From Atlantibacter subterraneus (GTDB lineage: Bacteria > Pseudomonadota > Gammaproteobacteria > Enterobacterales > Enterobacteriaceae), in assembly GCF_007570865.1 (NCBI RefSeq), contig NZ_VLPS01000003.1, positions 620,001-684,000 on the forward strand: 64,000 nucleotides of DNA. The letters run 5' to 3'. The notes below the pieces were generated by a model. It saw nothing but the letters and a program-made list of their open reading frames with translations. It was not told where the DNA came from and ran no database searches. Every line of letters begins with the position of its first letter. Position 1 is the stretch's first letter. Below, in pieces: positions 12,701-25,602 of the stretch. The position numbers and the translations under genes are program-made.

Positions 12701-13501
12701 AAGCTGATGTCGGCGCTGGGCGTGCGTAATCTCGCCGGTTATAACGAGAAGATCCTCGAAGCCGAACGCATGGGCCGCCCAATCCCGGATCCATACTGGA
12801 AGCCGGGCGACAGCATGGACGCCACCCATCCGGTTCTGGAAAAACTGCCGTATATCGTGGTGCTGGTGGATGAATTTGCCGACCTGATGATGACGGTAGG
12901 TAAAAAAGTCGAAGAGCTGATTGCCCGTCTGGCGCAAAAAGCCCGTGCGGCAGGCATCCACCTGGTGCTGGCGACCCAGCGTCCGTCGGTGGATGTGATT
13001 ACCGGCCTGATTAAGGCCAACATCCCGACGCGTATCGCCTTTACCGTATCGAGCAAAATCGACTCACGCACTATCCTTGACCAGGGCGGCGCGGAATCGC
13101 TGCTGGGCATGGGTGATATGCTCTATTCCGGACCGAACTCCACCAGCCCGGTGCGTGTCCACGGCGCGTTTGTACGCGACCAGGAAGTGCATGCGGTGGT
13201 GCAGGACTGGAAAGCGCGCGGACGTCCGCAATATGTTGATGGCATCACCTCCGACAGCGAAAGCGAAGGCGGCGGTGGCGGCGGATTAGACGCTGGCGAA
13301 GAGCTGGATCCGCTGTTCGATCAGGCGGTATCGTTCGTCGTCGAGAAGCGTAAGGCATCCATCTCCGGCGTACAGCGCCAGTTCCGTATTGGCTATAACC
13401 GTGCGGCGCGCATTATTGAACAGATGGAAATGCAGGGTATCGTCAGCGAGCAGGGCCACAACGGCAACCGCGAAGTGCTGGCACCTCCGCCGTTCGAATA
13501 A
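9764..13501 (+). CDS. ftsK: FtsK, septal DNA translocase
   Basis: FtsK couples septum formation to chromosome-dimer resolution at dif. The start is TTG at 9764, as in E. coli, behind TGGAGAG at 9751-9757. The product is 1245 residues, about 84 shorter than E. coli (1329), all from the linker. N-terminal membrane segments span about 20-190. The acidic then Pro/Gln-rich linker covers about 205-750 and carries repeats (three 10-residue EEAPYSAP-type units at 409-438; two DELARQF/AELSRQF...QQQQRY units near 590-645). The motor has Walker A GTTGSGKS at 906-913. The gamma winged-helix domain that reads KOPS closes the protein (about 1180-1245). It may share transcripts with lolA-rarA downstream. 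Confidence 0.98.
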   Translation: MSQEYTEDKDVTLTKLDSGRRLLEALLILVALFAVWLMAALLSFNPSDPSWSQTAWHEPIHNLGGAPGAWLADTLFFIFGIMAYTLPVIMIGGCWFAWRHRANEDYIDYFAVALRLIGVLALILTSCGLAAINADDIWYFASGGVLGSLLSTAMMPLLNSSGGTIALLCVWAAGLTLFTGWSWVGIAEKIGSVVLSILTFATNRTRRDNTWQDDDEYEDDEYEDDQDEVVAKDSRRARILRGALARRKRLAEKFANPVGRKTDEALFSGKRMDEPDDVHYRAGGVELDPDDVLFSGQTALAPEAENDPLLSGYSVVPTAVPAAVQPVAPAAATTPQPVQYTAAPQPQEPVVEWQPVPTMQTPEATIAPAPEHYDHVPVTPPVDMQAQAAYQPYSETQSEHYPPTQTWAEEAPYSAPAYEEAPYSAPAHEETPAVAPEPAAPEVKQTRPPLYYFEEVEEKRAREREQLAAWYQPIPEPAQPAYEPKPAVAPAMPTDNIAPPDMTPAPSQVQAAAQAATAATAFTPVFSIASDAPRAQVKEGIGPQLPRPNRVRVPTRRELASYGIKLPSQRMAEQQARHAQQPFSDDEADAQQQDELARQFMAQQQQRYQDEDSLPQGTDETDEEQAELSRQFAAQQQQRYAGEQPSGAMPFSLDDFSPIKALVDDGPSEPLFMPSPVVDEPQPVHVQPQQSYHQQPPAYAAPAQPQPQPQPPVQQQHPAYAAPARPVEPPRESLIHPLLMRNGDSRPLQKPSTPLPSLDLLTPPPAEVEPVDTFALEQMARLVEARLADFRIKADVVNYSPGPVITRFELNLAPGVKAARISNLSRDLARSLSTVAVRVVEVIPGKPYVGLELPNKKRQTVYLREVLDNAKFRDNPSPLSVVLGKDIAGDAVVADLAKMPHLLVAGTTGSGKSVGVNAMILSMLYKATPEEVRFIMIDPKMLELSVYEGIPHLLTEVVTDMKDAANALRWSVNEMERRYKLMSALGVRNLAGYNEKILEAERMGRPIPDPYWKPGDSMDATHPVLEKLPYIVVLVDEFADLMMTVGKKVEELIARLAQKARAAGIHLVLATQRPSVDVITGLIKANIPTRIAFTVSSKIDSRTILDQGGAESLLGMGDMLYSGPNSTSPVRVHGAFVRDQEVHAVVQDWKARGRPQYVDGITSDSESEGGGGGGLDAGEELDPLFDQAVSFVVEKRKASISGVQRQFRIGYNRAARIIEQMEMQGIVSEQGHNGNREVLAPPPFE

Positions 13502-13508
13502 CATACCG

Positions 13509-13544
13509 GCACTTTACCGTTCTGTGCAAAGATCGGTAAAGTGC
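13509..13544 (+). other. Inverted repeat after ftsK
   Basis: GCACTTTACCG (13509-13519) and CGGTAAAGTGC (13534-13544) form an 11-bp stem with a 14-base loop just after the ftsK stop. The T-rich stretch starts only about ten bases later (13556 on), so it is at best a weak terminator and could be a processing or attenuation structure before lolA. Confidence 0.5.
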
Positions 13545-13648
13545 TGAAAATCAGCTTTTTCTTCTTTCGGGATCGCGGTTGCCAGCGCTACAGTTAACGT
13601 CACCGGTAGCCCGTGTCGGGCCTGGCGCTTGTTGAGGAATCATAAATA

Positions 13649-14260
13649 ATGAAAAAAATTGCAATGACCTGCGCGCTCGTTGCGGCGTTCGCCACCAGCT
13701 CGGTTTGGGCGGATGCAGCGAGCGATTTGAAAAGCCGTCTGGATAAAGTCGGCAGCTTCCACGCCAGCTTTACCCAAAAAGTGACCGATGGCAGCGGTGC
13801 TGCTGTACAGGAAGGCCAGGGCGATCTGTGGGTTAAACGCCCGAACCTGTTTAACTGGCATATGACCCAGCCGGATGAAAGCGTGCTGATCTCCGATGGT
13901 AAAACGCTGTGGTTCTACAACCCATTTGTTGAGCAGGCGAGCGCCACCTGGCTGAAAGACGCTACCGGCAATACGCCGTTTATGCTGATCGCCCGTAACC
14001 AGGCCAGCGACTGGCAGCAGTACAATATCAAGCAAAGCGGCAATGATTTTATCCTGACGCCGAAAACCAGCGCGGGCAACCTGAAGCAGTTCACCATTAA
14101 CGTTAGCGCGGACGGCACCATCAACCAGTTCAGCGCCGTAGAGCAGGACGACCAGCGCAGCAGCTATCAGCTTAAATCCCAGCAAAATGGCGCGGTGGAT
14201 ATGAGCAAGTTCCGCTTCACGCCGCCGCAGGGCGTTACCGTGGACGACCAACGTAAATAG
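13649..14260 (+). CDS. lolA: LolA, periplasmic lipoprotein carrier
   Basis: LolA collects lipoproteins from the LolCDE transporter at the inner membrane and delivers them to LolB at the outer membrane. It is 203 residues, the E. coli length. A Sec signal peptide ends VWA|DAASDL, with cleavage after residue 21. The mature protein keeps the conserved aromatic-lined barrel segments ([30 protein letters not shown]). GAGGAATCATAAATA precedes the ATG. rarA begins eight bases after the stop, an operon arrangement conserved in enterics. Confidence 0.98.
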   Translation: MKKIAMTCALVAAFATSSVWADAASDLKSRLDKVGSFHASFTQKVTDGSGAAVQEGQGDLWVKRPNLFNWHMTQPDESVLISDGKTLWFYNPFVEQASATWLKDATGNTPFMLIARNQASDWQQYNIKQSGNDFILTPKTSAGNLKQFTINVSADGTINQFSAVEQDDQRSSYQLKSQQNGAVDMSKFRFTPPQGVTVDDQRK

Positions 14261-14268
14261 AGGTGTGA

Positions 14269-15612
14269 GTGAGTAACCTGTCGCTCGACTTTTCTGATAA
14301 CGCTTTTCAACCTCTGGCCGCGCGTATGCGGCCAGAAAATTTAGCGCAGTACATCGGGCAACAGCACCTGTTGGCTCCCGGCAAACCGCTGCCGCGCGCG
14401 ATTGAAGCGGGCCATCTGCACTCGATGATCCTCTGGGGGCCACCCGGCACCGGTAAAACCACTCTCGCCGAAGTGATTGGCCGCTACGCCAGCGCGGATA
14501 TTGAACGCATCTCCGCGGTGACCTCGGGCGTCAAAGAGATCCGCGAAGCTATCGAGCGCGCCCGGCAAAATCGCAATGCCGGTCGACGCACCATTCTGTT
14601 TGTTGATGAAGTCCATCGCTTCAATAAAAGCCAGCAGGACGCGTTTCTGCCGCATATTGAAGACGGCACCATTACCTTTATCGGCGCGACCACTGAAAAC
14701 CCCTCCTTTGAGCTGAATTCGGCGCTGCTGTCCCGCGCCCGCGTGTATCTGTTGAAATCCCTGACCACCGAAGATATTGAGCAGGTTCTCGATCAGGCGA
14801 TGAATGACGCGAAGCGCGGCTATGGCGGCCAGGACATCGTACTGCCGGACGATACGCGCCGGGCGATTGCCGAACTGGTTAACGGCGATGCCCGCCGGGC
14901 GTTAAATACGCTTGAGATGATGGCGGACATGGCTGAGCTGGATGACGCCGGCAAGCGGGTGCTGAAACAGGAATTACTCACCGAAATCGCGGGCGAACGC
15001 AGCGCGCGCTTCGATAACAAAGGCGACCGGTTCTACGATCTGATCTCCGCGCTGCATAAATCGGTACGCGGTTCCGCCCCGGATGCCGCGCTCTACTGGT
15101 ATGCGCGGATCATCACGGCGGGCGGCGATCCGCTGTATGTGGCGCGCCGCTGTCTGGCTATTGCCTCTGAAGACGTCGGCAACGCCGATCCACGCGCCAT
15201 GCAGGTGGCGATTTCGGCGTGGGACTGCTTTACCCGCGTCGGCCCGGCAGAAGGGGAAAGGGCGATTGCCCAGGCGATTGTCTATCTGGCCTGCGCCCCG
15301 AAAAGCAATGCCGTCTATACCGCCTTTAAAGCCGCGCTTTCCGACGCGCGCGACCGCCCTGACTATGATGTTCCGGTCCATTTACGCAATGCCCCGACGA
15401 AGCTGATGAAAGAAATGGGCTATGGGGAAGAGTACCGTTACGCCCACGACGAGCCCAACGCTTATGCCGCCGGGGAAGTCTATTTCCCTCCTGAAATGGC
15501 ACAAACGCGCTATTACCGACCAACAAACAGAGGTCTTGAGGGGAAAATTGGCGAAAAGCTCGCCTGGCTTACTGAACAGGATCAGAAAAGCCCCACAAAA
15601 CGCTACCGCTAA
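14269..15612 (+). CDS. rarA: RarA (MgsA), replication-associated recombination AAA+ ATPase
   Basis: RarA acts at stalled replication forks and interacts with SSB; it is related to clamp-loader ATPases. The product has 447 residues, as in E. coli. Walker A GPPGTGKT is at 57-64, Walker B with DEVH at 113-116, and the C-terminal half holds the tetramerisation region ([22 protein letters not shown]). The start is GTG at 14269, preceded by AGAGGTGTGA, which serves as ribosome site inside the 8-base gap after lolA. It ends 89 bases before serS. Confidence 0.97.
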   Translation: MSNLSLDFSDNAFQPLAARMRPENLAQYIGQQHLLAPGKPLPRAIEAGHLHSMILWGPPGTGKTTLAEVIGRYASADIERISAVTSGVKEIREAIERARQNRNAGRRTILFVDEVHRFNKSQQDAFLPHIEDGTITFIGATTENPSFELNSALLSRARVYLLKSLTTEDIEQVLDQAMNDAKRGYGGQDIVLPDDTRRAIAELVNGDARRALNTLEMMADMAELDDAGKRVLKQELLTEIAGERSARFDNKGDRFYDLISALHKSVRGSAPDAALYWYARIITAGGDPLYVARRCLAIASEDVGNADPRAMQVAISAWDCFTRVGPAEGERAIAQAIVYLACAPKSNAVYTAFKAALSDARDRPDYDVPVHLRNAPTKLMKEMGYGEEYRYAHDEPNAYAAGEVYFPPEMAQTRYYRPTNRGLEGKIGEKLAWLTEQDQKSPTKRYR

Positions 15613-15629
15613 TGCAGGCGTTGCGGTAA

Positions 15630-16994
<1,365 letters not shown>

Positions 16995-17006
16995 TCACCG
17001 AATCTG

Positions 17007-17033
17007 AAAAAAGCGCCCTCAGGGCGCTTTTTT
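17007..17033. terminator. Bidirectional terminator between serS and ycaC
   Basis: GCGCCC (17013-17018) pairs with GGGCGC (17022-17027) around TCA, flanked by A6 and T6 runs that extend the stem and give U-tracts in both directions. It serves serS and, on the minus strand, ycaC. Confidence 0.95.
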
Positions 17034-17041
17034 TATGCCGT

Positions 17042-17665
17042 TTATTTGCCCTTCAGCGAATCATAGCTGGTCATCAAATTGCGATAGTCCGGAATATGGT
17101 TGGAGAACAGCGTCGCCAGTCCTTCCACGTCGTTGCGCCAGTCGCGATGCAGTTCGCAGGCGACGCCAAACCACGTCATGAGCTGCGCGCCAGCCTGAGA
17201 CATACGATCCCAGGCCGACAGGCGGGTGAGTTCATTAAAGGTGCCTGACGCATCCGTTACCACAAACACGTCAAACCCCTCTTCAATTGCGGACAGCGCC
17301 GGAAAGGCCACGCATACCTCTGTAACCACCCCTGCAATGATCAGCTGCTTTTTGCCGGTAGCCTTCACGGCATTCACAAAATCTTCATTATCCCAGGCGT
17401 TAATATTACCTGGACGGGCAATATAGGGCGCATCCGGGAACTGCGCTTTGAGTTCCGGCACCAGCGGGCCGTTAGGGCCGGTTTCGAAGCTGGTGGTCAG
17501 AATAGTGGGCAAATTAAAGTATTTCGCGAGATCGCCAAGCGCCAGAACGTTGTTTTTGAATTTATCAGGTTCGATATCTCTGACGAGAGACAGTAATCCG
17601 GCCTGATGATCGACAAGCAAAACAGCCGCTTCATTTTTATCGAGACGAACGTAAGGTTTACTCAT
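17042..17665 (-). CDS. ycaC: YcaC, isochorismatase-family hydrolase of unknown substrate
   Basis: This 207-residue protein closely matches E. coli YcaC, an octameric cysteine hydrolase of the isochorismatase fold whose physiological substrate is not established. The expected catalytic residues are visible: Asp19 in LLVDH and Cys118 in VVTEVCVAFPAL. The CDS stands alone on the minus strand, divergent from ycaD across 301 bases and ending just past the serS terminator. No siderophore or chorismate genes are nearby, so isochorismate hydrolysis is unlikely. The last few residues differ from E. coli. Confidence 0.95.
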   Translation of the reverse strand: MSKPYVRLDKNEAAVLLVDHQAGLLSLVRDIEPDKFKNNVLALGDLAKYFNLPTILTTSFETGPNGPLVPELKAQFPDAPYIARPGNINAWDNEDFVNAVKATGKKQLIIAGVVTEVCVAFPALSAIEEGFDVFVVTDASGTFNELTRLSAWDRMSQAGAQLMTWFGVACELHRDWRNDVEGLATLFSNHIPDYRNLMTSYDSLKGK

Positions 17666-17966
17666 TTGCGGTTACCTTTACTGGGTGGGATAAAAGCGCG
17701 TCGTCACTAAGAATAGATTAAAAAACACTCGATTGAGGGCGCTGCGGCTTCGATGAAATTTTTCGACTGAATTGACAGGTTAAATCTTTGAAAAAAACAG
17801 GAAAAACAACGACATAAATCAAGGTGCGCATTTAATATTGATGAGCTAAATGAATAACTTATATCGATAATGATAAAAGCAGATTTTGCCCTTAATAAGC
17901 CGATTGACTTTGTTTTTGCCGGTGGCATGATGCGCGTGAATTTTGAACTTCCTCACGGTTTAATCC
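17666..17966. promoter_or_regulatory. ycaC-ycaD divergent intergenic region
   Basis: This AT-rich spacer of 301 bases contains no gene. A plausible ycaD promoter is TTGACT at 17904-17909 and CATGAT at 17926-17931 (16-base spacing). The ycaC promoter must lie in the left half, but I cannot pick it out. Nothing else is recognisable. Confidence 0.4.
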
Positions 17967-19115
17967 ATGTCCACGTATACCCGGCCAGTGCTGCTTCTGC
18001 TCTGTGGCCTACTTTTGTTGACCCTGGCTATCGCGGTGCTTAACACCCTGGTACCGCTTTGGCTCGCCCATGAAAACCTTCCTACCTGGCAGGTTGGGGT
18101 GGTCAGTTCCTCTTATTTCACCGGAAACCTGGTGGGGACGTTACTGACCGGCAGCCTGATTAAGCGTTGGGGTTTTAACCGCAGCTACTATTTTGCCTCA
18201 TTGCTGTTTGCGGCGGGCTGCGTCGGCCTTGGCATGATGGTCGGCTTCTGGAGCTGGATGAGCTGGCGATTTATCGCGGGCGTCGGCTGCGCCATGATTT
18301 GGGTAGTGGTGGAAAGCGCGCTGATGTGCAGCGGCACCTCGCGCAACCGGGGCCGCCTGCTGGCGGCCTATATGATGATTTACTACGTCGGTACGGTACT
18401 GGGCCAGATTCTGGTGAGCAAACTTTCTACCGAGCTGATGGACGTGTTGCCGTGGGTGACCGGCTTAACGCTGGCGGCGATTTTACCGCTGCTGTTCACC
18501 CGCATCGTCAACCAGAACAGCGAGCACCAGGAAAATACCCCGGTGTGGTCGATGTTCAAGCTGCGCCAGGCGCGTCTCGGCGTGAACGGCTGCATCATTT
18601 CCGGGATCGTGCTCGGTTCGCTGTACGGCCTGATGCCGCTGTACCTTAATCATCAGGGCGTAAGCAATGCCGGGATCGGCTTCTGGATGGCAGTGATGGT
18701 TAGCGCCGGTATTGTCGGGCAGTGGCCGATTGGCCGTCTTGCCGACCGCTTTGGCCGGTTACTGGTGCTGCGCGTGCAAGTATTTGTGGTGATCCTCGGC
18801 TGCCTGGCGATGCTCAGTAACGCGGCAATGGCACCAGCGCTGTTTATCCTTGGCGCGGCGGGTTTCACCGTTTATCCGGTGGCCATGGCCTGGGCCTGTG
18901 AAAAAGTCGAGCACCATCAGCTGGTGGCGATGAACCAGGCGCTGCTGCTGAGCTACACCATCGGCAGCCTGTTAGGCCCGACCCTGACCGCGATGCTGAT
19001 GCAAAAGTATTCCGACAATCTGCTGTTTATCATGATTGCCAGCGTGTCGTTTGTTTATCTGCTGATGCTGCTGCGCAAAGCGGGCCAGCATCCGACTCCG
19101 GTGGTACACGCCTGA
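17967..19115 (+). CDS. ycaD: YcaD, major-facilitator-family transporter
   Basis: YcaD is an inner-membrane permease of the major facilitator superfamily; the substrate is unknown. The 382 residues match E. coli YcaD in length and sequence. About twelve hydrophobic segments can be traced, with the typical MFS loop motif after TM2 replaced by the family form ([14 protein letters not shown]) and a second-half loop [14 protein letters not shown] that fits the MFS motif well. The start is the ATG at 17967. In E. coli ycaM follows; here the gene is followed within about 50 bases by the convergent pflA. Confidence 0.94.
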   Translation: MSTYTRPVLLLLCGLLLLTLAIAVLNTLVPLWLAHENLPTWQVGVVSSSYFTGNLVGTLLTGSLIKRWGFNRSYYFASLLFAAGCVGLGMMVGFWSWMSWRFIAGVGCAMIWVVVESALMCSGTSRNRGRLLAAYMMIYYVGTVLGQILVSKLSTELMDVLPWVTGLTLAAILPLLFTRIVNQNSEHQENTPVWSMFKLRQARLGVNGCIISGIVLGSLYGLMPLYLNHQGVSNAGIGFWMAVMVSAGIVGQWPIGRLADRFGRLLVLRVQVFVVILGCLAMLSNAAMAPALFILGAAGFTVYPVAMAWACEKVEHHQLVAMNQALLLSYTIGSLLGPTLTAMLMQKYSDNLLFIMIASVSFVYLLMLLRKAGQHPTPVVHA

Positions 19116-19146
19116 TAATAAAAACCCCCGATTTGCGTCGGGGGTT
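19115..19146. terminator. Terminator between ycaD and pflA
   Basis: AACCCCCGA (19123-19131) pairs with TCGGGGGTT (19138-19146), loop TTTGCG. The best U-tract is on the minus strand (TTTTTATTA), so it mainly ends pflA, but it also follows the ycaD stop directly. Confidence 0.9.
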
Positions 19147-19166
19147 GAGTTAAACTGCGGCGGAAT

Positions 19167-19907
19167 TTAGTACATCACTTTATGACCGTACTGCTCCAGA
19201 ATGCCTTTTACCCGCTCCATAGTCTCTTTTTTCGGCGGCTTCACGCCATCCAGTTTGTACTCTTCGCCCATCGCCACCCATTTGTGCTTGCCCAGCTCGT
19301 GATAAGGCAGTAATTCGATTTTCTCGATATTGCCCATCTCGCGGGTAAACTCACCGAGGCGATGCGCGGAGTCATCATCGTCAGACCAGCCCGGTACCAC
19401 CACATAGCGGATCCAGGTTTTAATCCCTTTATTGGCGATGTAGCGCGCGAATTCCAGGGTGCGGTGGTTGGAGACGCCCACCAGGTGCTGGTGGATCTCG
19501 TCGTTCATCTGCTTGAGATCGAGCATCACCAGATCGGTGACTTCCAGCAGCTCGTCTACCACCGGGTCGTAACGGCGTACAAAGCCGTTGGTATCCAGGC
19601 AGGTATGGATGCCTTCTTTACGGCAGGCGCGGAACCAGTCGCGCACGAATTCGGCCTGAAGCATCGCTTCGCCGCCGGATGCGGTGACGCCGCCGCCGGA
19701 CGCATTCATAAAGTGGCGATAGGTGACGACCTCTTTCATCAGCTCGTCAACGGTGATTTCCTTACCGCCGTGAGTGTCCCAGGTATCGCGGTTATGGCAG
19801 TACAGGCAGCGCATCAGGCAGCCCTGGAAGAAGGTGATGAAGCGAATGCCTGGGCCGTCGACGGTACCGCAGGATTCAAAGGAGTGTATGCGACCAATTG
19901 CTGACAT
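19167..19907 (-). CDS. pflA: Pyruvate formate-lyase 1 activating enzyme
   Basis: PflA is a radical-SAM enzyme that installs the glycyl radical on PflB under anaerobic conditions. The [4Fe-4S]-binding C-x3-C-x2-C motif is at Cys30, Cys34 and Cys37 ([11 protein letters not shown]). The ATG at 19907 ([10 protein letters not shown]) gives 246 residues, exactly the E. coli length; the longer open frame up to 20018 is untranslated leader. It lies downstream of pflB, separated by a 198-base spacer containing a hairpin that probably reduces read-through, consistent with activase being needed in small amounts. Confidence 0.98.
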   Translation of the reverse strand: MSAIGRIHSFESCGTVDGPGIRFITFFQGCLMRCLYCHNRDTWDTHGGKEITVDELMKEVVTYRHFMNASGGGVTASGGEAMLQAEFVRDWFRACRKEGIHTCLDTNGFVRRYDPVVDELLEVTDLVMLDLKQMNDEIHQHLVGVSNHRTLEFARYIANKGIKTWIRYVVVPGWSDDDDSAHRLGEFTREMGNIEKIELLPYHELGKHKWVAMGEEYKLDGVKPPKKETMERVKGILEQYGHKVMY

Positions 19908-20045
19908 TGCGGTGTTTTCTCCAGATGTGGCCCATCCGGGGCCTGTGTGCGCACAACTCATAAAGGTTGTGTCGAGTCTGTTTTGGCAGTCACCCATCTC
20001 AGTATAGATAGCTGGCAAAGCAGGCTGTGGGGCGGGGTAGTAACT

Positions 20046-20076
20046 GTTAAAAAGGCCCCACGGATGTGGAGCCTTT
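20046..20076 (-). terminator. Hairpin between pflB and pflA, terminator or attenuator
   Basis: On the minus strand AAAGGC-N-CCAC pairs with GTGG-N-GCCTTT (left arm in plus coordinates 20051-20061, right arm 20066-20076), with one internal mismatch, followed by TTTTTAAC. It lies 30 bases after the pflB stop and ahead of pflA, so it likely trims pflA expression relative to pflB. Confidence 0.8.
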
Positions 20077-20105
20077 ATTGTACGCTTATTCAGCCAGACA
20101 GTGAA

Positions 20106-22388
<2,283 letters not shown>

Positions 22389-22439
22389 TTAACACCTACC
22401 TTCTTAAGTGGATTTTTTTCATTCTGCCCGAGCCGACCC

Positions 22440-23297
22440 CTAGTGGTGGTCGTCGCCGCGCAGATAAATGACCCAGTACGTCAACCCAACTAACAAACCA
22501 CCACCGATGATGTTGCCGATCGTAACCGGAATCAGGTTATCAACGATGAAATTCATCACAGTCAGATGAGAAAAATTGTCCGGCGAGGAACCGATAGCGG
22601 TCCAGAATTCCGGGCTGGCGAAGTTACGAATCACAATACCAAACGGGATCATGAACATATTTGCGATACTGTGCTCAAACCCGCTGGCGACGAACATGCC
22701 AACAGGGAGGATCATGATGAACGCTTTGTCGAACAGGCTACGGCCAGAGTAGCTCATCCATACCGCCAGGCACACCATCAGGTTCGCCAGAATACCGAGC
22801 GCGACAGCCTCGATAAAAGTATGGTGGAGTTTATGGTCAGCGGTTTGTAAAACATTCAAGCCCCAGCCGCCATTCGCGACCATATGTTCGCCCGCCAGCC
22901 ACATCAGCAGTACAAACAGTAACGCGCCAATCAGGTTGCCGATATAGACATTCAGCCAGTTACGCGCCAGTTGGCCCCAGGTGATCCTGCCGCTCGCTTT
23001 AGCGACCACAATCAGCACCGTGGAGGTGAACAGGTCCGCGCCGCAGATCACGCAAAGGATAAGGCCCAGAGAGAAGCACATCCCACCGATCAATTTCGCG
23101 ATGCCGTAAGGCATGGCCGCGGTACCGGTGGTGGCAGTGATATAGAAAACAAACGCGATGGAGATAAAGACGCCCGCCGTGATCGCCAGATAAAAGGTCT
23201 TCAGCGGCTGTTTCGTAGCTTTATAGACACCCGCTTCTTCGGCAACTTTTGCCATAGCAGCGGGAAGTAATAGATCGAAAGGGTTGTCAGCTTTCAC
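22440..23297 (-). CDS. focA: FocA, bidirectional formate channel
   Basis: FocA is a pentameric inner-membrane channel of the formate-nitrite transporter family that exports and imports formate made by PflB. The product is 285 residues, starting with GTG at 23297 (MKADNPFDLL), as in E. coli, with AGAGAGAG upstream; the longer frame reaching 23354 runs into promoter sequence. Six hydrophobic segments are visible, with the conserved gating histidine in FEHSIANMFMIP (about residue 209) and the N-terminal helix implicated in gating by PflB. pflB follows after 51 bases. Confidence 0.97.
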   Translation of the reverse strand: MKADNPFDLLLPAAMAKVAEEAGVYKATKQPLKTFYLAITAGVFISIAFVFYITATTGTAAMPYGIAKLIGGMCFSLGLILCVICGADLFTSTVLIVVAKASGRITWGQLARNWLNVYIGNLIGALLFVLLMWLAGEHMVANGGWGLNVLQTADHKLHHTFIEAVALGILANLMVCLAVWMSYSGRSLFDKAFIMILPVGMFVASGFEHSIANMFMIPFGIVIRNFASPEFWTAIGSSPDNFSHLTVMNFIVDNLIPVTIGNIIGGGLLVGLTYWVIYLRGDDHH

Positions 23298-23357
23298 ACT
23301 AACTCTCTCTATATTTAATCGGCGACGAGATACTAACAAAGCATTATACAGCAAAAT

Positions 23358-23371
23358 TTGATATCGATCAT
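23358..23371 (-). promoter_or_regulatory. Candidate FNR box upstream of focA
   Basis: TTGAT-ATCG-ATCAT reads on the plus strand, matching the TTGAT-N4-ATCAA FNR consensus at 9 of 10 fixed positions. It lies about 60 bases before the focA start, in the position expected for anaerobic activation of the pfl operon. Confidence 0.65.
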
Positions 23372-23617
23372 ATCTCGCCGGAGTTGTAGACCTGCAAAAC
23401 GTGGTGTTATTGCAATTTTTTGTGTTAACCTTTTGAAATTAAAGGTAAAAATAATTTTTAAAGTTTATTATTTAAGTTGAATGATACCGCTTCGCCTCAT
23501 AGCCAACAGTTAATTAATATGGAGTATTTATTAAAATAAGTAACACTTAAAGCCGCTAAAGCCTTTTAATGTTTACTCATATTTAACTTTAAAATTACAT
23601 TTGAAATAATTAACGCC

Positions 23618-23648
23618 AAAATAAAAAAAGGGGCAATTAAATCGCCCC
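23618..23648 (-). terminator. Intrinsic terminator of ycaO
   Basis: GGGGC (23630-23634) pairs with GCCCC (23644-23648), and the stem can extend inward past one mismatch. On the minus strand it is followed by TTTTTTTATTTT. It lies about 50 bases after the ycaO stop and should keep ycaO transcripts out of focA. Confidence 0.82.
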
Positions 23649-23700
23649 GTAATATAGCTGAGGTATGCACAATCGCATACGCTTTTCGAGTTACATCAGG

Positions 23701-25464
23701 TTATGACACTTTCCAGAAAGCGGCTTTGGCGCGCTGTAACTTCTCGTACGCCGCCAGCAGCGCCTGATGCGCCGGGAAGGCTTTCAGATCGGCGTCTACC
23801 GCCTGTAGGCCGTAGAACGGCGCTTCGCCGCTTAACGCCGCGCTGGCGCTTTCCACCGCCTCGACACCGTACATACGCACAAATGCGTTGAGGTACTGCA
23901 GCGGCTGGCGCTCTTCTTCCTGCGCCAGCAGTAGCAGGGTTTGCAGGCAGCGGTAGTAGTTAGCGCGCTCTGCGCTGAATACCGAACCGTTAAACTCCAT
24001 GGTCCATTCGGTCCAGATCAACGCCTGATCCAAATCGCCGCCCGCCAGCGCCAGCATCGCTTTCAGCTCGCCGATGCGCAGGGTGTACCAGCCGTTGTCT
24101 TTGCCGGTCGCCAGGCCCAGCAGCTCGCGTACGCGGGTAAAGTCGTCATGGCCTTCTTCGTCCAGTTGAACAATCAGGTTGAGGTAATCCTCTTTTTCCC
24201 ATTCGCTGCCCGGCAGCGCCAGAATGGTTTCGCGCAGATGCGCGCCCATGCTGTTATTAGCCAGCCACAGGTCTTCCGCCGGATAGATATCCGACATGCC
24301 CGGCACGATGATGCGGCAGGCGTAGACGCTCAGGTGCTCATAGTCGGCGATGTACACTTCTTTGTCTTCCGATTTAAAGATAGCCATTAAGGTGGCGAAC
24401 TCTTCCTCGGTGGTGCCGGCGAAGCTCCAGTCGACGAACGGGTAATCGGCATCCTGCTTAAACATGTCCCAGGAGATCAGACCGCTGGAATCGATAAAGT
24501 GGGTTTCCAGGTTCGCGTGTTCCGCCACTTCTTCATCATCAAAGGTCGGCGGGGTGAATACGTCCAGATCTTTCAGGCTGCGGCCCTGCAACAGCTCGGT
24601 CACGGTACGCTCCAGCGCCACGCCGAAGTCCGGATGCGCGCCAAAGGAGGCAAAGCAGGTACCGTTAGCCGGGTTGAACAGCACCACGCAGATCACCGGG
24701 TATTTGCCGCCCAGCGAACCGTCGTAAGCGAAAATCGGGAAACCTTCGGCTTCGAGTTTAGCAATGGCTTCCACCACGCCCGGGTAGCGTGCCAGCACCT
24801 CCTGCGGGATTTCCGGCAGGCTGATGCTTTCAGCGATGATGCGGTTTTTGATATGGCGCTCAAACACTTCAGACAAGCCCTGCACGCGCGCTTCGTTAGC
24901 GGTGTTGCCTGCGGACATGCCGTTAGAGACATACAGGTTGCCGACGATATTCATCGGGATATACACGGTGTGCTGGTCGGACTGGCGGGTGAACGGCAGG
25001 GCGCACACGCCGCGCGACTCGTTGCCGGATTGCAGATCAATCAGCATGCTGGCGGTCAGTTCATTTTCCGGATCGTAAAAAGCACGCAGGCGATCGTCGA
25101 GAATGCCTTGTGGCAGTTCGTCGTCTTCCGGGATCGGGAACCATTTCTCGTTGGGATAGTGAACGAACGGACCGTTAGCAATGGTGTCGCCCAACCAGAA
25201 ATCGGCAAAGAAATAGTTGGTGGAGAGACGTTCGAAATATTCGCCCAGCGCGGAGGCCAGCGCGGCCTTTTTGGTGGCGCCTTTCCCGTTGGTGAAGCAC
25301 AGCGCGGAGTCTTTATCGCGAATATGCACCGACCAGACGTGTGGGACCGGGTTCAACCAGGAGGCTTCTTCAATATTGAAGCCGAGATCGGTGAGCTGTT
25401 GCTGGAAGCGAGCGATGGAATCTTCCAGCGCAGCATCTTTACCGGGAATGAAGGTTTGAGTCAT
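23701..25464 (-). CDS. ycaO: YcaO, ATP-dependent cyclodehydratase-family protein
   Basis: YcaO is the founding member of a family that activates amide bonds with ATP. The E. coli protein has been linked to beta-methylthiolation of ribosomal protein S12 with RimO, but its exact reaction is unsettled. I start at the ATG at 25464 (MTQTFIPGKD), giving 587 residues versus 586. The ATP-binding YcaO domain covers about 1-400 (GKGATKKAALASALGEYFERL carries conserved acidic residues) and a helical TPR-like C-terminal region about 420-570. No E1-like partner or precursor peptide gene is nearby, so a bacteriocin cluster is not indicated. It is monocistronic and terminated before focA. Confidence 0.95.
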   Translation of the reverse strand: MTQTFIPGKDAALEDSIARFQQQLTDLGFNIEEASWLNPVPHVWSVHIRDKDSALCFTNGKGATKKAALASALGEYFERLSTNYFFADFWLGDTIANGPFVHYPNEKWFPIPEDDELPQGILDDRLRAFYDPENELTASMLIDLQSGNESRGVCALPFTRQSDQHTVYIPMNIVGNLYVSNGMSAGNTANEARVQGLSEVFERHIKNRIIAESISLPEIPQEVLARYPGVVEAIAKLEAEGFPIFAYDGSLGGKYPVICVVLFNPANGTCFASFGAHPDFGVALERTVTELLQGRSLKDLDVFTPPTFDDEEVAEHANLETHFIDSSGLISWDMFKQDADYPFVDWSFAGTTEEEFATLMAIFKSEDKEVYIADYEHLSVYACRIIVPGMSDIYPAEDLWLANNSMGAHLRETILALPGSEWEKEDYLNLIVQLDEEGHDDFTRVRELLGLATGKDNGWYTLRIGELKAMLALAGGDLDQALIWTEWTMEFNGSVFSAERANYYRCLQTLLLLAQEEERQPLQYLNAFVRMYGVEAVESASAALSGEAPFYGLQAVDADLKAFPAHQALLAAYEKLQRAKAAFWKVS

Positions 25465-25602
25465 GAGAGTCACTTTTATCGTACGCAAAGCGCGCAATGA
25501 TACGGGTTTTGCGTTACGGGTGCCATCTTCCCGCCGTTCCGGGCAAAAATAATTGTTCGCGCTATGCTTACTTTCAGCAAGGTACTGTAAAGGCGAATAA
25601 AA

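Larger units (their letters stand above)
23298..23700. promoter_or_regulatory. focA-ycaO intergenic region, pfl promoter region
   Basis: These 403 bases lie between ycaO (ending at 23701) and focA, both on the minus strand, and hold no gene. The DNA is strikingly AT-rich from 23400 to 23640. In E. coli this is where anaerobic promoters for focA-pfl sit, controlled by ArcA, FNR, IHF and NarL. An FNR-type box is visible at 23358-23371 and the ycaO terminator at 23618-23648. The A/T tracts fit IHF or H-NS binding, but I cannot assign exact sites. Confidence 0.6.

Noticed and set aside
17042-17665. Isochorismatase-family gene considered as part of a siderophore cluster
   Set aside because: No siderophore genes are adjacent and the sequence matches YcaC, which is not an isochorismatase.
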